A stretch of 18,047 bases of DNA from an uncultured Caulobacteraceae bacterium (GTDB lineage: Bacteria > Pseudomonadota > Alphaproteobacteria > Caulobacterales > Caulobacteraceae), in the NCBI GenBank assembly GCA_937910255.1, contig CALEOQ010000272.1, positions 1 to 18,047 on the forward strand. Reading direction: 5' to 3'. The notes under the pieces were generated by a model, which was not told the DNA's origin, searched no databases, and was given only the letters and a program-made list of their open reading frames with translations. This document shows positions 13,479 through 18,047 of this stretch, in pieces (within the stretch, counting starts at the first letter, position 1; the number at the start of each line of letters is the position of its first letter). A program made the translations under genes and the position numbers.

Positions 13479-14897
13479 ATGGCTGCAAGCGGTTTCGATA
13501 CGGGCTGGGACAGGCTCCGGCGGCCTGTCTGGCTTTACGATCCGCAGACCGGCCAAAAGCCCTACGCCAATCCGGCCGCCCTGGCCCTCTGGGGCGCCGA
13601 CAGCCTCGAGGCGCTGGCGGCCCGCGATTTTTCGGCGCGATCGCCGGCCATGAAGGCGCGAATCCGGCGCCTCGTGCAGGCGACGGCCGACGGCGAGGCC
13701 GTGAGCGAGCGGTGGACCTTCTTCCCCCACGGCCAGCCTGTGGCGACCCAGGCCACGGTGTCGACCATCGTCAGCGGCGCCGGCCAGTCCTTGCTTCTGT
13801 TCGAGGCCACGGTCGAAGAGGTGCCGGCGGAGGAACGCCGGGCCGCAGAGGCCCTGCGTCACGCCTCGACGCTGATCAGCCTGTTCGATGGGGACGGCGC
13901 CCGACTATTCTCCAACCCCGCCGCCTTTCGCGCCTATGGCGATGCTGAAGATAGCTTCGTCGCGCGTTTCGCGGTCCCCGCCGAAGGCCTGGCCATGCTG
14001 GCGGCGGCGGGCGCGACGCCCGTCGCGGGGCTTCGCGCGGTGCACACCCGCCACGGCGCCCGATGGCACCACATGGAGGCCCGCCCGGTCCCAGACCCGG
14101 TGACCGGACGGGCCTGCATCCTCCTGGACGAGCAGGATGTGACCCCCCGGGTCGAGGCCGAGATGGCCCGGAGCGCGGCCGAGCAGAAGGCGAGCATGGC
14201 CGAGGCCCGTCAGGAATTCCTGACGGAGATGTCCCACGAACTGCGCACCCCTCTGAACGCGGTGATCGGATTTTCTCAGCTGTTGACGGACGCCGAACTG
14301 CCCGCCGCCCTGAGCGATCAGGCCTGGCGCATTCATGCCGCCGGGCTCAGCCTGCTGGAGGTGGTCAACCAGATGATCGCCGATCCGCTCGGCCAGCCGA
14401 TCCAGGCGCCGGTTCGCGAGAGCCGCGGAGACGCCGCCCCCGCCGTCGGTCCAGGCCAGCCGGCGACCGCCACGGCCGCCGCAAGGGTGCGCGCCCTCTA
14501 TGTCGACGACAATGAGAGCAACCGCGCCCTGGTTCAGACGATGTTTGCGGCCATGGGCTTCATCTGCGAGACGGCCACCGATGGGGAGGCCGGCGTCGAG
14601 GCCGCGACGTCCGGGGGCTGGGACGTCATCCTGATGGACATCCAGATGCCGATCATGGATGGGATCACAGCGACCCGCCGGATCCGGGCTCTGGACGGAC
14701 CGACCGCCGCCACGCCCATCATCGCCTTGACCGCCAATACCCTGCCGGCCCAGGTCCAGACCTATGTCGAGGCCGGCATGGACGACTGTGTCGCCAAGCC
14801 GATCAACATGGTGGAGTTGATGACCAAGGTCTCCCACTGGGCCCAGACCTGCTGGCGCGACGCGGTCATCGAAGAGCCGCCCGTCGCCGCGGGGTGA
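13479..14897 (+). CDS. PAS / histidine-kinase dimerisation / receiver protein lacking the ATPase domain
   Basis: Signal-transduction protein, 472 aa from ATG 13479. Two PAS-like regions (about 10-112 and 125-225) precede a DHp domain (about 241-303) with the H-box EFLTEMSHELRTPLNAVIGFSQLL, phospho-accepting His253. The HATPase_c domain expected next is absent: no N, G1, F or G2 box. A 35-residue Pro/Ala-rich linker (about 303-337) leads straight to a receiver domain (337-455) with acidic pocket Asp343/Asp344, phospho-Asp387 in ILMDIQMP, Thr418 and Lys440. The frame is unbroken throughout. Such a protein cannot autophosphorylate; it could be a phosphorelay intermediate, a phosphatase or a partner for a canonical kinase. 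GTG 13455 is an alternative start, 11 bases after GGAGGA (13438-13443), adding eight residues; ATG 13479 has no clear ribosome site. No membrane helix. Imperfect 54-bp repeats flank the gene. Confidence 0.88.
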   Translation: MAASGFDTGWDRLRRPVWLYDPQTGQKPYANPAALALWGADSLEALAARDFSARSPAMKARIRRLVQATADGEAVSERWTFFPHGQPVATQATVSTIVSGAGQSLLLFEATVEEVPAEERRAAEALRHASTLISLFDGDGARLFSNPAAFRAYGDAEDSFVARFAVPAEGLAMLAAAGATPVAGLRAVHTRHGARWHHMEARPVPDPVTGRACILLDEQDVTPRVEAEMARSAAEQKASMAEARQEFLTEMSHELRTPLNAVIGFSQLLTDAELPAALSDQAWRIHAAGLSLLEVVNQMIADPLGQPIQAPVRESRGDAAPAVGPGQPATATAAARVRALYVDDNESNRALVQTMFAAMGFICETATDGEAGVEAATSGGWDVILMDIQMPIMDGITATRRIRALDGPTAATPIIALTANTLPAQVQTYVEAGMDDCVAKPINMVELMTKVSHWAQTCWRDAVIEEPPVAAG

Positions 14898-14898
14898 G

Positions 14899-15004
14899 CG
14901 ACGGGGCTGGGGCGGCATGACAGCGTTATCCTGGCATGAGCCCGCCAGGCGGTCACGACGCCATTGGTCGCCCGTCAGACATAGGCGGACTGCACGCCCC
15001 GTCG
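14899..15004. repeat. 9-bp inverted repeat bracketing the end of the PAS/receiver gene
   Basis: CGACGGGGC (14899-14907) and GCCCCGTCG (14996-15004) are perfect complements, 88 bases apart, and enclose copy B of the 54-bp repeat. The arms could form a large stem at the transcript end, but a chance match is possible in DNA this GC-rich. Confidence 0.3.
14928..14981 (+). repeat. 54-bp imperfect direct repeat, copy B (downstream of PAS/receiver gene)
   Basis: Partner of 13292-13345 in the same orientation, offset 1636 bp, starting 31 bases after the PAS/receiver stop codon. Conserved and diverged positions are described for copy A. Confidence 0.6.
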
Positions 15005-15040
15005 GCGGCGCCTTCGCAAGGCTGGCGGCGAATCCTGCGG

Positions 15041-16069
15041 TCAGGCCTCCACGAGGCCCAGTGCGATCAGGCTCTCGGCCGAGGCGACGATGGACTCTTC
15101 GGCCGACCGCGGCGCCCAGCCGAGCAGGCGAATAGCCTTGGCGCTCGTGGCGTTCATATTGACGCCCAGGAACGGAACGAGGGCTTGCAGCGCCGGATTG
15201 GACACCGCGCCGAGACGCACGAGCGTACTGGGAATCTCCCGGGTCGGAACCTTATGCGCCGCCGCGCCCAGCCGTCGTCGCAACACCTTGGCGACATCGC
15301 GCATCCACAGGCTCTCGCCGGCGATGGCGAGGAAGCGCTCCCCCTTGGCGGCCGGATCGGTCATGGCGCGCAGGTGCAGGTCGGCGACGTCGCGCGCATC
15401 GACAAAGCCGGAATTCACCTTCGGACAACCCGGCATGCCGTCCAGCAGGCTTTTGATTAGCCGAATCGAGTGGGAATAGTCGGCGCCCAGAACCGGGCCA
15501 AGGACAGCGGTTGGATTGACCGCGGCCAGTTCGAGCCCACCGCCCTCGACCTCGATGAAGTTCCAGGCGGCGCGCTCGGAGAGCGTCTTCGACCTCTGGT
15601 ACGGTGCGACCTTCCCAGCCAGGTCCGTCCAGTCGGTTTCATCGAACGGTCGGCTCCTCGGCCTGTGGCCCATCCCCACGGCGCCGAAGGCGGAGGTGAG
15701 CACCACCCGCCTGACCCCTGCGTCGCGCGCCGCCCGCAGGACTCGGAGGTTGCCGTCCACGGCGGGCCGGACCCAGTCGTCCAGAGTCACCTGATCGCCG
15801 GACGGTGTCGGGGAGGCCCCGTGCAGCACATAGGCGCAGTCGGCTGCGGCCTCGGCCCAACCACGATCCTCGCCCAGGTCGGCGACGACGAATGAAAGGC
15901 GTTCGCCGGGCTCTGCGCCCCCGACCTTCAGGTGGGCCCGCACCTCGGCTTCGCGGGCCAGACTGCGCACGGTGGTCCGCACGCGGTAGCCCTTGTCCAG
16001 CAGTGCGAGAATGCAGTGCTGGGCGATAAAGCCCGTTCCACCGGTCACCAGGACCAGATCCTTTTCCAT
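15041..16069 (-). CDS. NAD(P)-dependent extended SDR (dihydroflavonol-4-reductase-like aldehyde/ketone reductase)
   Basis: Extended short-chain dehydrogenase/reductase, 342 aa. The Rossmann motif is VTGGTGFIAQH (GxxGxxG at 10-16). A catalytic Ser/Thr lies in VVLTSAFGAVG (about 125-126), with Tyr157 and Lys161 in YQRSKTLSER. The block ELAAVNPTAVLGPVLGADYS and a later VNSGFVDARDVADLHLRAM are typical of the dihydroflavonol/cinnamoyl-CoA reductase-like branch. It probably reduces a carbonyl compound with NADPH; the substrate is unknown. The start ATG 16069 has GGGAGA at suitable spacing; a longer frame from 16117 lacks a ribosome site. It is divergent from an AraC regulator gene across 99 bp, the usual arrangement for a regulator and its target. 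Confidence 0.92.
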   Translation of the reverse strand: MEKDLVLVTGGTGFIAQHCILALLDKGYRVRTTVRSLAREAEVRAHLKVGGAEPGERLSFVVADLGEDRGWAEAAADCAYVLHGASPTPSGDQVTLDDWVRPAVDGNLRVLRAARDAGVRRVVLTSAFGAVGMGHRPRSRPFDETDWTDLAGKVAPYQRSKTLSERAAWNFIEVEGGGLELAAVNPTAVLGPVLGADYSHSIRLIKSLLDGMPGCPKVNSGFVDARDVADLHLRAMTDPAAKGERFLAIAGESLWMRDVAKVLRRRLGAAAHKVPTREIPSTLVRLGAVSNPALQALVPFLGVNMNATSAKAIRLLGWAPRSAEESIVASAESLIALGLVEA

Positions 16070-16168
16070 GCGCCGTCTCCCGACCCTACTTGCGTCATGG
16101 GACGCTATCGGTCGCAAACCGAACTGAGAATGCTTGTGAGTGCGGGTGACTTGCGCAAAAGTCCGAAA
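16070..16168. promoter_or_regulatory. Divergent promoter region between SDR and AraC genes
   Basis: A 99-bp intergenic segment, presumably with promoters in both directions and a binding site for the AraC protein. I see no clear paired direct repeats or canonical -35/-10 boxes. The SDR ribosome site (GGGAGA on the minus strand) lies at its left edge. Confidence 0.35.
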
Positions 16169-17101
16169 ATGACGGCCGATCCGTTCTCAGAAATCCTCAA
16201 CCTGAGCCAGGCCCAGGCGGTCCACGCAGGGGGTTTCACCGCCGGCGGCGCCTGGGCGATCCGCTTTCACGCCCGCCACAGGATCAAGATGTCCGCCGTC
16301 CTGAAAGGCTCGTGCTGGGTCTGGCTGGAGGGTGAGGCTGAACCGGTGCGCTTGGAGGCCGGCGATGTCGGCCTGCTCACCGCGCAACGCTCCTATGTCA
16401 TGGCCAGCGCTCCGGGGCTCGAACCCGTGGAGGCGACGAGCCTGTTCTCCGGCCCTGGGCCGACGATGGCCGTGCTGGGCGACGGCGCCGACTTCAGCTT
16501 CGTCGGCGGCCATGTGCTGCTCCATCCGACGAATGGCTGGCTGCTCGCCGATGTGCTGCCGCCATGGCTTCATATCAAGGCGAATTCGCCGGAGGCGGCC
16601 ACGTTTAGCTGGCTGCTCAACCAGCTCGTCGAGGAAGGCTCGGCCGACCTCCCCGGCGCTCAACTCGCCGCCTCCCATTTGGCCCAGCTGCTCTTCACCC
16701 AGATCCTCCGGGCGCACGTCAGGGCCGGCGGCCCCTTGCCCGTGGGCTGGCTGAGAGCACTGGCCGACCCCAGGGCTGCGCCGGCCTTGCGGCTGATGCA
16801 TGCGGAACCCGGTCGGGCCTGGAGCCTGGAGGCGCTCGCCAAGGCATGCGCCATGTCTCGCACCAGCTTCGCCGCCCACTTCAAGGCGGTGTCGGGCAAG
16901 GCGCCGCTGGCCTATCTGACCGACTGGAGGATGCGTCTGGCCGAACGCGCGCTCCAGGACGATACGGTGGCGGTGGCCGCGATTGGCCACGCCCTCGGCT
17001 ATTCCTCGGAAAGCGCGTTCAGCCACGCCTTCAAGCGCGTCACCGGCCGGTCGCCGCGCGCCTATCGGCGCGACGCGAAGCCGGGCCAGGTCTTGGTTTG
17101 A
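16169..17101 (+). CDS. AraC-family transcriptional regulator with N-terminal cupin domain
   Basis: AraC/XylS-type activator, 310 aa. The N-terminal half (about 5-130) is a cupin-like ligand-binding domain: SAVLKGSCWVWLEGEAEPVRLEAGDVGLLTAQRSYVMAS is the typical cupin strand pattern of the AraC subfamily often found beside SDR or oxidoreductase genes. The C-terminal DNA-binding domain has two helix-turn-helix units, WSLEALAKACAMSRTSFAAHFK (218-239) and VAAIGHALGYSSESAFSHAFKRVTGRSPRAYRR (269-301), the latter carrying the family signature. The start ATG 16169 has only a weak ribosome site; an in-frame ATG at 16130 would add 13 residues. It very likely controls the divergent SDR gene and possibly itself; the effector is unknown. 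Confidence 0.93.
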   Translation: MTADPFSEILNLSQAQAVHAGGFTAGGAWAIRFHARHRIKMSAVLKGSCWVWLEGEAEPVRLEAGDVGLLTAQRSYVMASAPGLEPVEATSLFSGPGPTMAVLGDGADFSFVGGHVLLHPTNGWLLADVLPPWLHIKANSPEAATFSWLLNQLVEEGSADLPGAQLAASHLAQLLFTQILRAHVRAGGPLPVGWLRALADPRAAPALRLMHAEPGRAWSLEALAKACAMSRTSFAAHFKAVSGKAPLAYLTDWRMRLAERALQDDTVAVAAIGHALGYSSESAFSHAFKRVTGRSPRAYRRDAKPGQVLV

Positions 17102-17233
17102 CGCGGTCAGCCGCGAAACCCCCTGCAATAGGAGACCTCGCCTTGCCCCTCGTCGGCCAGGGTTTAGTCTTCCCGCGGCGACGAAGTGGATGGAAACGAT
17201 GAGCGACGCAGTCGTCCCCGGCCACAGGTGATC

Positions 17234-17899
17234 ATGACGACAGAAATTCTCCGCCAGCCGGAGCGCTATCCGCTGAGCTCGAAGTATGACGCGGCGTGGC
17301 TGCTGGGTCTGGACATGGGTCCCAATCCGCTGTGGCTTCTGGAGGATCTGGCGCCGGATCTCGGACTCAGGCCGGGCATGCGGGTCCTGGACCTGGGCTC
17401 AGGTCGCGGCGCGACATCGGTGTTTCTCGCCAAGGAGTTTGGGGTCAGTGTCGTGGCCGCCGACCTTTGGGTCGATCCCGCCAAGGCGGCGGCGACCTTT
17501 GCCGAGGCAGGCGTGTCCGGGCAGGTGGAGGCGGTGCGCGCCGAGGCGCACGCGCTTCCGTTCGAAGCCAGTGCGTTCGACGCCATCGTGTGCATCGACG
17601 CCTATGAGTACTTCGGAACGGCAGACACCTACCTGGCCTACATCACAAGGTTTATGAAGCCCGGCGGGCGCCTGGGCATTGCGACCCCCGCCATGCGGCG
17701 AGAGGTCCGCGAGCTTGGGGAGATCCCGCCGCACATCAAGGCCTGCGTCGGCTGGGAGGCCACGGCGTGGCACAGCGCCGATTGGTGGCGGTTTCATTGG
17801 GCGGTCACGGAGCTGGTGACCGTAACCTCGGCCCGACTGCAGGCGGAGGGTTGGGCGGACTGGCTACGCTGGACCAAGGCCGGAAACTCGCCGGACAAG
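17234..17899 (+). CDS. Class I SAM-dependent methyltransferase, 3' end cut by adapter
   Basis: Small-molecule-type class I methyltransferase; 222 genuine residues remain. SAM-binding motif I is MRVLDLGSGRGATSVFLAKEFG (49-70). Asp77 in VVAADLW marks the acidic ribose contact at the end of strand 2, HALPF (106-110) lies near motif II, and FDAIVCIDAYEYFG is the strand 4 region. MKPGGRLGIATPAM (141-154) is the post-motif turn. An aromatic-rich C-terminal part (CVGWEATAWHSADWWRFHW) may line a substrate pocket. The last genuine codon is Lys222 (17897-17899); everything after it translates adapter. Only the extreme C-terminus seems missing, judging by usual lengths of such enzymes. The start ATG 17234 has AGGTGA just upstream. 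The substrate is unknown, and no neighbour on the right is available. Confidence 0.9.
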
Positions 17900-18047
17900 A
17901 GATCGGAAGAGCGTCGTGTAGGGAAAGAGTGTAGATCTCGGTGGTCGCCGTATCATTAAAAAAAAAATACAAAGACGGTACCGAAGCTGTAAAAGGAATA
18001 CTAGACTACTAGATGGGAGACAGTGATTTGCCCGCACCCTAGTTGTC
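17900..18047 (-). other. Illumina P5/Read-1 adapter (reverse complement), A-run and noise (assembly artefact)
   Basis: Bases 17900-17957 match the reverse complement of the 58-base Illumina universal P5 adapter from AGATCGGAAGAGC to GCCGTATCATT with no mismatch that I can see. An A-run (17958-17967) and unstructured sequence follow, as in reads running off the end of a short insert. Frames crossing it gain the well-known artefactual peptide EERRVGKECRSRW. Confidence 0.99.

Noticed and set aside
17199..17231. Ten-residue frame ending two bases before the methyltransferase start, a possible leader peptide
   Set aside because: No run of regulatory codons, no attenuator-like hairpins and a poor ribosome site; short frames of this size occur by chance.
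1..18047. CRISPR array, tRNA/rRNA gene, insertion sequence, toxin-antitoxin or defence system
   Set aside because: I saw no regularly spaced repeats, no cloverleaf or rRNA signature, no transposase and no small toxin/antitoxin pair in either strand.

Overview
This is one assembled contig from a high-GC bacterium. Gene content and protein style (AhpCF, an OhrR-like MarR regulator, a soluble PAS chemoreceptor, a sphingosine-1-phosphate-lyase-like enzyme, palindromic intergenic repeats) suggest an alphaproteobacterium, perhaps of the Caulobacter/Phenylobacterium group. That placement is an inference from general resemblance. Both ends are artefacts: bases 1-129 and 17900-18047 are Illumina P5/Read-1 adapter plus read-through noise, so genuine genomic DNA runs from about 130 to 17899 and the outermost genes are cut by adapter, not by biology.

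Layout. 130-565 (-): 3'-truncated two-helix membrane protein. 566-1013: long non-coding spacer. 1014-4127: peroxide-defence block, ahpC and ahpF on + and an OhrR-like MarR regulator on -, with a paired-palindrome repeat element after ahpF. 4128-4296: AT-rich divergent promoter holding a cluster of palindromic operator-like repeats. 4297-6266: soluble PAS chemoreceptor plus cheW, two bases apart. 6285-7661 (-): L-serine ammonia-lyase. 7846-8895 (+): cytosolic serine hydrolase. 8899-10179 (-): MHS-type MFS transporter. 10333-12418 (+): overlapping pair, sphingosine-1-phosphate-lyase-like PLP enzyme and membrane-anchored PIG-L deacetylase. 12423-13169 (-): hypothetical, possibly double-hotdog. 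13479-14897 (+): PAS/DHp/receiver protein that lacks the kinase ATPase domain, flanked by 54-bp imperfect direct repeats. 15041-16069 (-) and 16169-17101 (+): divergent SDR reductase and AraC regulator. 17234-17899 (+): SAM methyltransferase truncated by adapter.

How the genes may work together. AhpF feeds electrons to AhpC to reduce peroxides. The neighbouring thiol-bearing MarR protein is a natural candidate to sense peroxide and act on the palindromes in front of its own gene, which also lie in front of the chemoreceptor-cheW operon, so peroxide stress and taxis could be co-regulated. The lyase/deacetylase pair could act on sphingoid or other amide-linked amino-lipids. Three convergent gene pairs are packed with 3-18 bp between stop codons, and two of these junctions place both stops inside palindromes.

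The most interesting points are the ATPase-less DHp-receiver protein, the tandem palindromic operators, the compensatory-change repeat pair and the lyase/deacetylase overlap. I did not find a clearly new multi-gene system such as a defence island, CRISPR array or biosynthetic cluster. No tRNA, rRNA or insertion sequence was recognised.
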